From: Gammaproteobacteria bacterium
GTDB taxonomy: Bacteria > Pseudomonadota > Gammaproteobacteria > Nevskiales > Nevskiaceae
Assembly (NCBI GenBank): GCA_026398815.1
Contig: JAPLSA010000012.1
Location: 54,871-118,870, forward strand
Direction of reading: 5' to 3'
DNA: 64,000 bases
The position numbers and the translations under genes are program-made. The notes under the pieces are model-generated. The model made no database searches and was not told the origin of the DNA. It was given only the letters and a program-made list of their open reading frames with translations. Shown piece by piece: positions 53,841 through 61,239 of the stretch (within the stretch, counting starts at the first letter, position 1; the number at the start of each line of letters is the position of its first letter).

Positions 53841-54629
53841 TCAGATGAAACGGAAACTGACGCTCCCCATGTCTTGGAAACGGGCGGTGATGCTGTCGCC
53901 AGCGGTCACCGGGATCGCTTCAGTGATGCCGCCGGTCATCACGTAGCTGCCTGCCGGCAGCACTTCGCCACGCTCGGCGAGATGCTTCACCAGCATCACG
54001 ATGGCCTTGGCCGGATGGTTCAGCACGGCGGCGCTGGCGCCGAGCGCCATGATCTCGCCGTTCTTCTCGATGACCACGCCGATCGTGCGCAGGTCCATCT
54101 CGCGGGGATCGCGCGGCCGGCCGCCGGCGACGAAGCGGGCCGACGAGCCGTTGTCGGCGATGACGCTGGCCAGATCGAACTTGAACTTCTCGTAGCGCGA
54201 GTCGATCACCTCGACCGCCGGGATGATGTAGTCGGTGGCCGCGATCACCTGCTCGATGCTGACCTCGCCTTTCAGCTCATCCTTCATCACGAAGGCGATT
54301 TCGGCCTCGACTCGCGGATGCACCAGCTCCCGGGTGTCGATGGCGCTGTTCTCGGGCCGCGCGAAGCTCGCCATCAGGATGCCGAAGCTCGGCACGTCGA
54401 CACCCATCTGCAGCATCTTGGCCTTCGAGGTCAGGCCGGCCTTGAGTCCCACGCAGCGGTCACCGCGGGCGATCCAGCGCCGGCGCAGTTCGTCCTGCAC
54501 GGCATAGCCGTCGGCGATGCTCATCGACGGGTATTCGTCGGTGAGCTTGGTCATCGTCGTGGCGCTGTCCTGGGCGTGCAGCACGCGGTCGGTCAGCTTC
54601 TGGATGATGGAGGTGTCGAGCATGGTCAT
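53841..54629 (-). CDS. dmpH: 4-oxalocrotonate decarboxylase
   Basis: This 262-residue enzyme of the hydratase/decarboxylase family decarboxylates 4-oxalocrotonate to 2-oxopent-4-enoate in complex with the hydratase encoded upstream. Motifs are VGLKAGLTSKAKMLQMGVDV, FGILMASFA, HPRVEAEIAFVMKDEL and VIDSRYEKFKFD. Assignment to decarboxylase rather than hydratase rests on these stretches and on its place next to a second, hydratase-type paralogue. ATG 54629 is chosen; a TTG at 54659 overlaps the hydratase stop and is an alternative. Confidence 0.9.
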   Translation of the reverse strand: MTMLDTSIIQKLTDRVLHAQDSATTMTKLTDEYPSMSIADGYAVQDELRRRWIARGDRCVGLKAGLTSKAKMLQMGVDVPSFGILMASFARPENSAIDTRELVHPRVEAEIAFVMKDELKGEVSIEQVIAATDYIIPAVEVIDSRYEKFKFDLASVIADNGSSARFVAGGRPRDPREMDLRTIGVVIEKNGEIMALGASAAVLNHPAKAIVMLVKHLAERGEVLPAGSYVMTGGITEAIPVTAGDSITARFQDMGSVSFRFI

Positions 54630-54651
54630 TCGATCGTTCAGATGAAGCGGC

Positions 54652-55452
54652 CTAGACAAAATTGATCGTGCAGGCGCCGAGGCCGCCCACGGTGCAGCGC
54701 AGTTGCTCGCCGGGCACGACCGGAATCAGCGTCGACTGCGAGCCGGACAGGATCACTTCGCCGGCCTTGAACGGAATGCCCAGTGCGCCGAGCGTGTTGG
54801 CGAGCCAGACCACGGCGTTCACCGGCCCGCCCTGCACGGCGGCGCCGGCGGCGGTGGAGAACAGCTCGCCGTTGCGTTCCAGCACCATGCCGGCAAGGTT
54901 CAGATCGAGATCGGTGAGCTTCTTCTTCGCGCCGCCGAGCAGGTAGACGCCGCAGGAGGCGTTGTCGGCCACCGTGTCCTGGATGCGGATCTTCCAGTCG
55001 GTGATGCGGCTGTCGACGATCTCGAAGCAGGGCACCACGTAGTCGGTGGCGCGGATCACGTCGGTGGCGGTGATGCCGGGGCCGTTGAGGTCGCGCTTCA
55101 GCACGAACGCCACTTCGGCTTCGGCCTTCGGCTGGATCAGCCCGGCCAGCGGCACGTCCTGGCCTTCTTCATAGGCCATGCCCGAGGTCAGCTGGCCGAA
55201 GTCCGGGCGATCGACGCCGATCAGCTCCTGCACGGCCTTGGAGGTGACGCCGATCTTCTTGCCGACGATGCGCTCGCCGGCCGCCACGCGCCGGGCAATG
55301 AAGCGCTCCTGGATGCGGTAGGCATCGTCGATGGTGATCAGTGGCTCGCGCGCCAGCAGCGGTGCGACGGTGATCCGCGTGCGCCAGGCGTTGTACAGCT
55401 CGTCGCCGTAGCGCTCGATCTGGGCTGCGGTGAAGCCGGTCTTGCCGTCCAT
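54652..55452 (-). CDS. dmpE: 2-oxopent-4-enoate hydratase
   Basis: This 266-residue enzyme adds water to 2-oxopent-4-enoate to make 4-hydroxy-2-oxovalerate. Motifs are GKKIGVTSKAVQELIGVDRP, FGQLTSGM, QPKAEAEVAFVLKRDL and FEIVDSRITDWKIR. It is homologous to the decarboxylase that follows, with which it normally forms a complex. A 207-bp gap with a long palindromic repeat separates it from the damaged semialdehyde dehydrogenase gene upstream, so it may depend on read-through across that repeat. Confidence 0.93.
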   Translation of the reverse strand: MDGKTGFTAAQIERYGDELYNAWRTRITVAPLLAREPLITIDDAYRIQERFIARRVAAGERIVGKKIGVTSKAVQELIGVDRPDFGQLTSGMAYEEGQDVPLAGLIQPKAEAEVAFVLKRDLNGPGITATDVIRATDYVVPCFEIVDSRITDWKIRIQDTVADNASCGVYLLGGAKKKLTDLDLNLAGMVLERNGELFSTAAGAAVQGGPVNAVVWLANTLGALGIPFKAGEVILSGSQSTLIPVVPGEQLRCTVGGLGACTINFV

Positions 55453-55495
55453 GTCTCGGGTCTCGTCGTTCGGTGTCGCTACAGCAGAATCAATA

Positions 55496-55622
55496 GTTCA
55501 ACGCAAAGGCGCAGAGGGAAAAGAAAGGACGCAAAGAGAAGCTTTCGATGAAAAGCTTTTCCACTTGGCTTTTGCTGTCCCTTTGCGTCCTTTCTTCTGT
55601 TCTTTGCGCCTTTGCGTTTAAC
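55496..55622. repeat. 127-bp imperfect palindrome of AACGCAAAGGCGC type
   Basis: The left arm (TTCAACGCAAAGGCGCAGAG, then AAAAGAAAGGACGCAAAG) and the right arm (CTTTGCGTCCTTTCTTC, then CTTTGCGCCTTTGCGTTTAA) are inverted repeats around a centre with AAGCTTT and AAAAGCTT. The stretch is purine/pyrimidine skewed and AT-richer than its surroundings. It belongs to a dispersed intergenic repeat type seen in many bacterial genomes. The short open frame across it is not a gene. Confidence 0.8.
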
Positions 55623-55659
55623 GGTTGATGTTGCTTTTCCTATCCAGCAGGAACGCAGC

Positions 55660-57055
55660 TCAAAGCTTCACGCAGATGTTGCGCAGCTCGGTGTAGAACT
55701 CCAGCGAATGCACGCCGCCTTCGCGGCCGATGCCGCTCCGTCGACAGGCCATATTTCGTGTCGTTGGCCTTGGCGATCACTTCGGCCTCGCTGTCGAACG
55801 GGCTGATGTGGCAGCAGGGCCCGAAGATTTCCTCGCGCACCACGCTGGCGGTTTCCGGCAGGTCGGTCCAGATCGTCGGCTGCACCCAGGAGCCCTGGCT
55901 GAGTGCGCCCGGCATCTCCGGCACGCCGCCACCGGTGACGATGGTCGCGCCCTCGGCCTTGGCCTTGGCGTAGTAGCTCAGCACCTTGGTCTGATGCTCC
56001 TTGGAAATCAGCGGCCCGAAGTTGACGCCCGGCGCGTCCGACGCCCCCGGCTTCAGCGCTTCGGCCTTGGCCTTCAAGGTGGCGACGAACTTCTCGTACA
56101 GCGGCCGCTCGACGTAGACGCGTTCGGTGCCGAGGCAGACCTGGCCGCAGTTCAGGAACACCGAGCGCATCGTGCCTTCGATCGCGGCGTCGAGATCGCA
56201 GTCGGCGAACACCACGGCGGCGTTCTTGCCGCCCAGTTCGAACGACACGTCGCGGATGCCGTCGGCGGCGGCTTTCTGGATCGCAGCACCGGTGCGCGTT
56301 TCACCGGTGAAGGTGATCGCGGCCACGCCGTCGTGCTTGGTCAGGAACTCGCCGGCCGAATTCGCGCCGAGACCGTGGACGACGTTGTAGACGCCGGGCG
56401 GCACGCCGACCGCGTTCATCACCTCGCCAAGCAGGGTCGCGGTGCCCGGGGTTTCCTCGGACGGCTTGACGATCACGGTGTTGCCGCAGGCCAGTGCCGG
56501 GCCGACCTTCCAGGTCATCAGCAGCAGCGGCGCGTTCCACGGGCAGATCACGCCGATCACGCCCTTCGGCACCCGGATCGCGTAGTTCAGCGCACCGGCG
56601 CCATCCGGCGTCGGGGTCATGAACGATTCGGTGGCGACGTTCTTGACCACGTCGGCAAAGATCTTGAAGTTGGCCGCGCCGCGCGGAATGAAGGCGTGCT
56701 CCATCATCGATTTCGGCTGGCCGGTGTCGGCCATCTCGGCGGCCACGAAATCGCCGAAGCGGCGCGTGATCTCGTCGGCGACCTTGTGCAGCAGCGCGGC
56801 CCGTTCGTCGATGCTCATCCGGCCCCAGGGGCCTTCCATCGCGGCGCGGCCGGCGGCGACGGCGGCATCGATCTCGGCCTGGCCGCCCTCATGGACGACG
56901 CCGATGAGGTGGTTGTCGGCCGGCGAGCGCTTGTCGAAGGTCTTGCCGCTCTGGCTGCCGACGAACTGGCCGTTGATGAAGTGCTTGAAGTCCTTGGCGG
57001 CGGTGGTGGCGGTGGCGGCCGGCACGGGGCCGGCGGCGGAGGGATCGTTGGCCAT
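55660..57055 (-). pseudogene. dmpC: 2-hydroxymuconic semialdehyde dehydrogenase with out-of-frame C-terminal deletion
   Basis: The first about 438 codons are a normal ALDH: FINGQFVGSQSGKTFDKRSP, ICPWNAPLLLMTWKVGPALA, the catalytic glutamate in FELGGKNAAVVF and the cysteine in NCGQVCLGTERVYVE, to NDTKYGLS. The sequence then jumps, near 55741, to the final residues GIGREGGVHSLEFYTELRNI plus CVKL and TGA at 55660, but in a different frame. About 40-45 codons that should carry the PFGGxKxSG region are missing. Translation in the upstream frame runs through an arginine-rich tail to 55640. The enzyme, which oxidises the ring-cleavage product to 2-hydroxymuconate, is probably inactive unless this is an assembly fault. 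The gene follows the GlcG-like gene by 36 bp. Confidence 0.85.
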
Positions 57056-57091
57056 GAGTGGATTCGCAGTCGGGTGAGGAATGGGGAGGGA

Positions 57092-57526
57092 TCAGCGGGC
57101 AAGTGCGGCGACGGCCGCTTCGGCGCACAGGACGTCCTGCGCTTCGGCGCCGCCGGACACGCCGACCGCGCCGATCAGCACCTCGCCGTCGCGCAGCGGC
57201 AGCGCGCCGCGGATCAGCGTGAAGCCGGGCAGCTTGAGCAGGCCTTCGCGCACCCAGGGGCCTTCGCCGGTCAGCGCGCCTTCCAGCACATCGGCCGGCA
57301 GGCCGGCGGTGGACGCCACGCTGGCGGCCTTGGCGACGCTGACGGTGTCGGAGATCAGGAAGGCGTTCGGCATCCGCAGGTAGGCCACCAGCCGGGCGTT
57401 GCTGTCGACCACGGCGACGCAGACCTGGATGCCGAGCGCTTCGGCTTTCGCCACGGCGGCGGCAGCGGCCCGCAGGGCGGCGTCGTGATGGATCACGGCG
57501 CGGGCGATGGAAACGGGGACAGTCAC
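57092..57526 (-). CDS. GlcG/HbpS-like heme-binding domain protein
   Basis: This 144-residue protein of the GlcG/HbpS (DUF336) fold has the typical line GIQVCVAVVDSNARLVAYLR, SDTVSVAKAASVAS and LPLRDGEVLIGAVGVSGG. It is usually a small oligomeric protein; heme or cofactor binding is known for some members. Such genes often accompany catabolic operons with unclear roles. The start is GTG 57526, 6 bp after the ferredoxin stop, with GGAG about 10 bases upstream. It lies between the ferredoxin and the damaged dehydrogenase. Confidence 0.85.
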   Translation of the reverse strand: MTVPVSIARAVIHHDAALRAAAAAVAKAEALGIQVCVAVVDSNARLVAYLRMPNAFLISDTVSVAKAASVASTAGLPADVLEGALTGEGPWVREGLLKLPGFTLIRGALPLRDGEVLIGAVGVSGGAEAQDVLCAEAAVAALAR

Positions 57527-57531
57527 GGTGT

Positions 57532-57912
57532 TCAGGCTCCAGGGGCAGCGGGCCGAGCGGTGCAGCGGGCCAGCCGGGTCAGGCTGCTCAGCAGATCGGC
57601 GATGTCGGAAGGGGGCGTACCGTCGCCGTGCGGGCGTCGGCCCAGCGGGCGCAGGTGCAGATCGCTGCCGGGATACAGCCGGCAGGCTAGCGCGATGCCG
57701 GCCGCCCGGCATTCCGGGCTGACCTGCTCGGCGCTCATGTCGCCGCAGTGGTAATCGCCGTGCAGCACCTCGACGCGGCAGACGCCACAGCCGCCGCTGC
57801 GGCAGCCGACCTCCAGCGCCGACGGCCGACCGACCATGGCGTCCAGCGCCGATTGTCCGGCCTGGCTGCTGAACGCCTGCGCGCTGCCTTCGATGGTGAT
57901 GCGATGCGGCAT
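57532..57912 (-). CDS. [2Fe-2S] ferredoxin, XylT/DmpQ-like
   Basis: This 126-residue plant-type ferredoxin has cluster cysteines in EVGCRSGGCGVCRVEV (C-x4-C-x2-C) and a fourth in IALACRLYPGSD. Such proteins beside catechol 2,3-dioxygenase genes reduce the oxidised Fe(III) of the dioxygenase and reactivate it. Here it may also pass electrons to the two Rieske oxygenases, which have no dedicated reductase nearby. The start at 57912 has AGGAGAGAG upstream. It is the first gene of the meta operon, facing the LysR gene. Confidence 0.9.
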   Translation of the reverse strand: MPHRITIEGSAQAFSSQAGQSALDAMVGRPSALEVGCRSGGCGVCRVEVLHGDYHCGDMSAEQVSPECRAAGIALACRLYPGSDLHLRPLGRRPHGDGTPPSDIADLLSSLTRLARCTARPAAPGA

Positions 57913-58021
57913 CGGCTGGTCTCTCTCCTGGCCCGTTTTGGCGCGGCTCTCTGGGGAGTCCGTCGGAAGGCAAAGGTAGGCGCGGCTATCCACAGGGTCC
58001 ATTACTTTTGAATTGCGGCTG

Positions 58022-58040
58022 CGATACCGGATCGGTATCG
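58022..58040. promoter_or_regulatory. LysR-type T-N11-A palindrome
   Basis: CGATACCG-GAT-CGGTATCG is an 8-bp perfect inverted repeat with a T-N11-A core (T58025, A58037). It lies in the 143-bp divergent gap between the LysR gene and the meta operon. It is the probable recognition site of the LysR protein for autoregulation and operon activation. Confidence 0.7.
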
Positions 58041-58055
58041 TCAGCCCGGCAATTT

Positions 58056-58994
58056 ATGCATCGGAGAACAGCTTTGACCAGCCGTCTGGGCGCCATCGAG
58101 TTCCGCCACCTGCGCTATTTCACGGCGGTGGCCGAGGCGCGCAGCTTCCGCGCGGCCGCGCAGCAGCTGCATGTCTCGCAGCCGCCGCTGACCCGCCAGG
58201 TGCAGCAGCTGGAAGAGCTGCTCGGGCTGGTGCTGCTGGAACGGCAGCCGCGCGGCGTGGAGCTGACCGCCGCTGGCGTCGTCTTCCTCGAAGAGGCGCG
58301 CAACCTGCTGGCGCTGGCCGATCTGGCGATCGATCGCACGCAGATGGCGGCGCAGGGGCAGCTGGGCCGGCTCGATGTCGGCGTCTACGGCTCGGCGGTG
58401 TTCGATGCCATTCCGCGCGTCATCCAGGCGTTTCGCAGCGCCTATCCGAAGGTCGAGGTGGTGCTGCACAACCTCGACCGGGCCGGGCAGATCAAGGCGC
58501 TGCGCGAGCGGCGACTGACGGTGGGCTTCAACCGCTTCTTCGTCGAGGAGCCGGATCTGGTCTGGGACGTGGTGCTGGCCGAGGCGCTGAACGTAGCGCT
58601 GCCGGCCGGCCATCGCCTGGTCTCGCGCTCGCAGCTGACCATCGCCGACCTGTCCGGCGAGCCGCTGGTGGTCTATCCGCGCACGCCCCGGCCGAGCTTC
58701 ATCGACCAGGTGCTGGGCCTGTTCCACCGCCGCCACCTGACGGCGCAGGTGGTGCAGGAAGTCGACGACGTGGTCACCGCGATCGCGCTGGTGTCGTCCG
58801 GTTTCGGCCTGACCATGGTCAGCGACTCGGCGCTGAACCTGCGCCTGCCGGGCATCGTCTACCGGCCGCTGGAGCGCAACGAGGCGCTGATCGACCTGTG
58901 CATGATCCGCCGCGCCGAAGACGATTCGGCCCTGCTCCGGGCGTTCATTGACGTGGTGCGCAAGGTGCTGCCGCAGCGCCCCGGCAACGGCTGA
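58056..58994 (+). CDS. LysR-type transcriptional regulator of the meta operon
   Basis: This 312-residue regulator has an N-terminal winged helix (IEFRHLRYFTAVAEARSFRA, LHVSQPPLTRQVQQLEELLG, ERQPRGVELTAAG) and a C-terminal periplasmic-binding-like effector domain. It resembles CatR/CbnR-type regulators of aromatic catabolism. It is transcribed away from the ferredoxin-headed operon and overlaps the palindrome at 58022. ATG 58056 is used here; a TTG at 58074 has GGAG 7 bases upstream and may be the real start. The effector is probably a pathway intermediate. Confidence 0.92.
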   Translation: MHRRTALTSRLGAIEFRHLRYFTAVAEARSFRAAAQQLHVSQPPLTRQVQQLEELLGLVLLERQPRGVELTAAGVVFLEEARNLLALADLAIDRTQMAAQGQLGRLDVGVYGSAVFDAIPRVIQAFRSAYPKVEVVLHNLDRAGQIKALRERRLTVGFNRFFVEEPDLVWDVVLAEALNVALPAGHRLVSRSQLTIADLSGEPLVVYPRTPRPSFIDQVLGLFHRRHLTAQVVQEVDDVVTAIALVSSGFGLTMVSDSALNLRLPGIVYRPLERNEALIDLCMIRRAEDDSALLRAFIDVVRKVLPQRPGNG

Positions 58995-58996
58995 GT

Positions 58997-59016
58997 CCCG
59001 CCGGTTCGGCGGCGGG
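58997..59016. terminator. GC hairpin between convergent LysR and hydrolase genes
   Basis: CCCGCCG, a 6-base loop and CGGCGGG fill the 22-bp gap between the two convergent stops. No T run follows, so it is a weak bidirectional terminator candidate. Confidence 0.4.
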
Positions 59017-59790
59017 TCAGCGGCCGATCAGCCAGTCGCGGACGGTATCGGCCAGCCAGTCGCCGGCGTCCAGCGGCAGGTCGTGGCCGGCGTCCGGATG
59101 CACCGCGAGCGGCTGCTGCCAGGCAGCCGCCAGCCGCGCCGAGCAGCGTGGATCGACCAGTTCGTCGGCCGCGCCGTTGACGATCAGCAGCGGCACCGGC
59201 GGGGCCTGCCTCGGTGCCCGGTAGCGGGCGGCGGCGGCCAGCTGGCGCAGCGCATTCGCGGCCGTCACCGGATGGCTCTGCCGCCAGGTGGTCCAGTCGT
59301 CGAGCACCGCTTCCGGCGCGCGGCGGCTGGTCAGCTGCAGGATGCGCCGCTCGATCTCGCGATCCGCCGGTGGCTGCAGCAGCATCCGCAGCAGCGCCGG
59401 CCACACCGCCGGCCGCAGCCGCCAGTGCGGCGGGCTGAAGGGCCGCAGGCTGGTGTTGACCAGCACGGCTGCGGCGAGGTCCTGCGGCTGCCGCTCGGCC
59501 CAGGCGGTGGCGGCCATCGCGCCGAGCGACATCGCCAGCAGGCCATACGGCGGCGGGCAGCCGCGCCGCTGCAGCTCGCGGCGCGCGTGCTCGGCCATCG
59601 CCGGCACGCTGACCGGGCTTACCTCGCCATGCAGCAGGCCGTTGCCCGGAAAGTCGACCGTTTCGATGCGGGCGTCCGGGAAGCGCGCCTGGAACTGCAG
59701 CGGGAATCGGCCCCAGTGGCGGCTGTCGCGCATCAGGCCGCGCAGCAGCACCCAGGTGCCGGGCAGCGGCGTCGGGGCCGGCGCGCTCAT
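59017..59790 (-). CDS. Alpha/beta hydrolase
   Basis: This 257-residue alpha/beta-hydrolase fold protein has an N-terminal GTWVLLRGLMRDSRHWG strand-oxyanion line, the nucleophile elbow LLAMSLGAMAA, an acid residue likely in NGAADELVDPR and the histidine in PDAGHDLPLDAGDW. The serine motif has A in place of the first glycine (AMSLGA). It overlaps the stop of the M14-like gene by 4 bp, so the two are co-translated. It does not resemble the meta-pathway hydrolases DmpD/TodF closely; an esterase or lipase-like role is more likely. Confidence 0.87.
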   Translation of the reverse strand: MSAPAPTPLPGTWVLLRGLMRDSRHWGRFPLQFQARFPDARIETVDFPGNGLLHGEVSPVSVPAMAEHARRELQRRGCPPPYGLLAMSLGAMAATAWAERQPQDLAAAVLVNTSLRPFSPPHWRLRPAVWPALLRMLLQPPADREIERRILQLTSRRAPEAVLDDWTTWRQSHPVTAANALRQLAAAARYRAPRQAPPVPLLIVNGAADELVDPRCSARLAAAWQQPLAVHPDAGHDLPLDAGDWLADTVRDWLIGR

Positions 59791-60920
59791 GCCGGCAGAT
59801 GCCGGTACCAGCGCGACAGCGCGGTGCGCCGGTGCTGTTCGCGGGCGGCGGCGCTGGCGGGCAGCCAGCGCGTGCAGCCGCTGGCGGCGCGGGTCAGGAA
59901 ATCGAGCAGCGCGATGTGCCGGCGCATCACCCGGTTGACCCGGTGATGGATCAGCGGATTGAAGATGCCGAGCCGCGAAAACAGCTGCTTCGGGTTCTTC
60001 TTGATCCAGATCCACGAGCCCATTTCCAGGGTCAGCGGCAGGAACACCCGGTCGCCCGGCTGGCTGCGCGCGCGCAGGTACAGGTGATCCCAGATATCGC
60101 CGTGGGTCAGGTACTGCACGCTCTGCGGCTCGAACACATACGGGTGATGGGCGTGGGTCTGCTCGAAGATCGCATGCAGCGCGTGGATCTCCGGCAGGTG
60201 GTGGATCGGCCGCGTGGTGTGGGCGTACGGAAACCAGATGCGGTCGTCGGTGCCGAAGCCGGAATGGCAGTCGACCGCGATGCTGAAGCGCCGGCCCAGC
60301 AGCTCGTCCTCGACGAAGCGGCACAGCGCCTGCGCTTCGGCTTCCATCGGCGTGCCCTCGGCGCCGCGATACCAGGGCATGCCCCGGGAGATGCGCTGGC
60401 CGCCGATCAGGAACGGCACCTTCTCGCGCGCCTCGACCGGCGCGTTGCGCATCAGGTCGACGCCGTTCGGGTTGGCCCGGGTGCCCAGCCAGAAGCCGCC
60501 GGGATTGACCAGCGGCATGAACACCAGCCGCACCTGGCGCAGCTGTTCGTGCAGGCTGTCATCCCAGGCCAGCCGCTTGACCAGGTGGCGCAGCCAGGCC
60601 AGCACCACTTCGGCGCCGACCCGCTCCAGCCCGTGTACGCCGCCGAAGAAGCCGACCGCCGGCACCTCCGGCGACGGATTGCCGAGCGTCAGCGCATGGA
60701 CCGGGAAGCGATGCGGCCCGGCCTGCACGTCGCAGAGCACGCGGGACTGGAGATGGGGCGCGCCTTCGTCGATCAGTTCGAGCAAGGCAGTGAGCTGCGG
60801 CAGCACGGTGGCGGTAAGCGGATCGATCGACGGAGAGGTGTCGACAATACGACGGCCATGTGTCGGCCTGATGAGCGTTTCCGGCGAGGTGACGGTGGCG
60901 TTGCAGGGCGTGGTCATCAT
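59787..60920 (-). CDS. M14-family zinc carboxypeptidase-like protein
   Basis: This 377-residue protein has the zinc motif H-x2-E in GGVHGLERVGAEV and the third ligand histidine in VDCHSGFGTDDR. NPGGFWLGTRANPNGVDLMR corresponds to the substrate-arginine region. TLEMGSWIWIKKNPKQ is consistent with the glutamate that follows in this fold. It has no signal peptide. The family includes carboxypeptidases and deacylases such as succinylglutamate desuccinylase, so peptide, amide or ester substrates are all possible. It is co-translated with the hydrolase that follows and divergent from the small membrane protein at 61021. Confidence 0.85.
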   Translation of the reverse strand: MMTTPCNATVTSPETLIRPTHGRRIVDTSPSIDPLTATVLPQLTALLELIDEGAPHLQSRVLCDVQAGPHRFPVHALTLGNPSPEVPAVGFFGGVHGLERVGAEVVLAWLRHLVKRLAWDDSLHEQLRQVRLVFMPLVNPGGFWLGTRANPNGVDLMRNAPVEAREKVPFLIGGQRISRGMPWYRGAEGTPMEAEAQALCRFVEDELLGRRFSIAVDCHSGFGTDDRIWFPYAHTTRPIHHLPEIHALHAIFEQTHAHHPYVFEPQSVQYLTHGDIWDHLYLRARSQPGDRVFLPLTLEMGSWIWIKKNPKQLFSRLGIFNPLIHHRVNRVMRRHIALLDFLTRAASGCTRWLPASAAAREQHRRTALSRWYRHLPA

Positions 60921-61020
60921 TTGGCAACACCATTGTCATCCACCGGGAATAGTCTTCCGGCCGATACAAGTTCCGCGCCCGTTTTCGCTCCGGCGGACGG
61001 CCGCGCCAGGAGGATCGCCC

Positions 61021-61170
61021 ATGGATCGCATCGCAAGAAGGCTGGCTCATCACCCGGGTGTCGTGCTCGGCGGCATGGTGATGCTCGGCGTGCTCGAATT
61101 CGTGGCGTTGCAGCGTGCCCAGCGCGCGCATCGCCGGCGCCGCCCGGAACCGGAGCGCAAGGCGGCCTGA
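61021..61170 (+). CDS. 49-residue single-helix membrane protein
   Basis: MDRIARRLAHHPGVVLGGMV starts 7 bases after AGGAGG, a strong ribosome site. A single hydrophobic helix (residues about 13-30) is followed by a basic tail, QRAHRRRRPEPERKAA. No family is recognised. It lies between the M14-like gene (divergent) and the hydrolase-like gene at 61240, 69 bp upstream of the latter. Confidence 0.65.
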   Translation: MDRIARRLAHHPGVVLGGMVMLGVLEFVALQRAQRAHRRRRPEPERKAA

Positions 61171-61239
61171 GCGCTGCGCGGCAGGCGAAGGGTCGGCGAC
61201 AATGCGCGCCCGCCCGATCCTCCCCGAGCCTGTCCTTCG

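Noticed and set aside
55430..55621. Short open frame across the AACGCAAAGGCGC palindrome
   Set aside because: This repeat type commonly produces spurious frames in bacterial genomes; the composition comes from the palindrome and there is no ribosome site.
59017..59790. Alpha/beta hydrolase as the missing 2-hydroxymuconic semialdehyde hydrolase
   Set aside because: Its motifs do not resemble DmpD/TodF-type hydrolases, and it is co-translated with an M14-like gene rather than with the meta operon.
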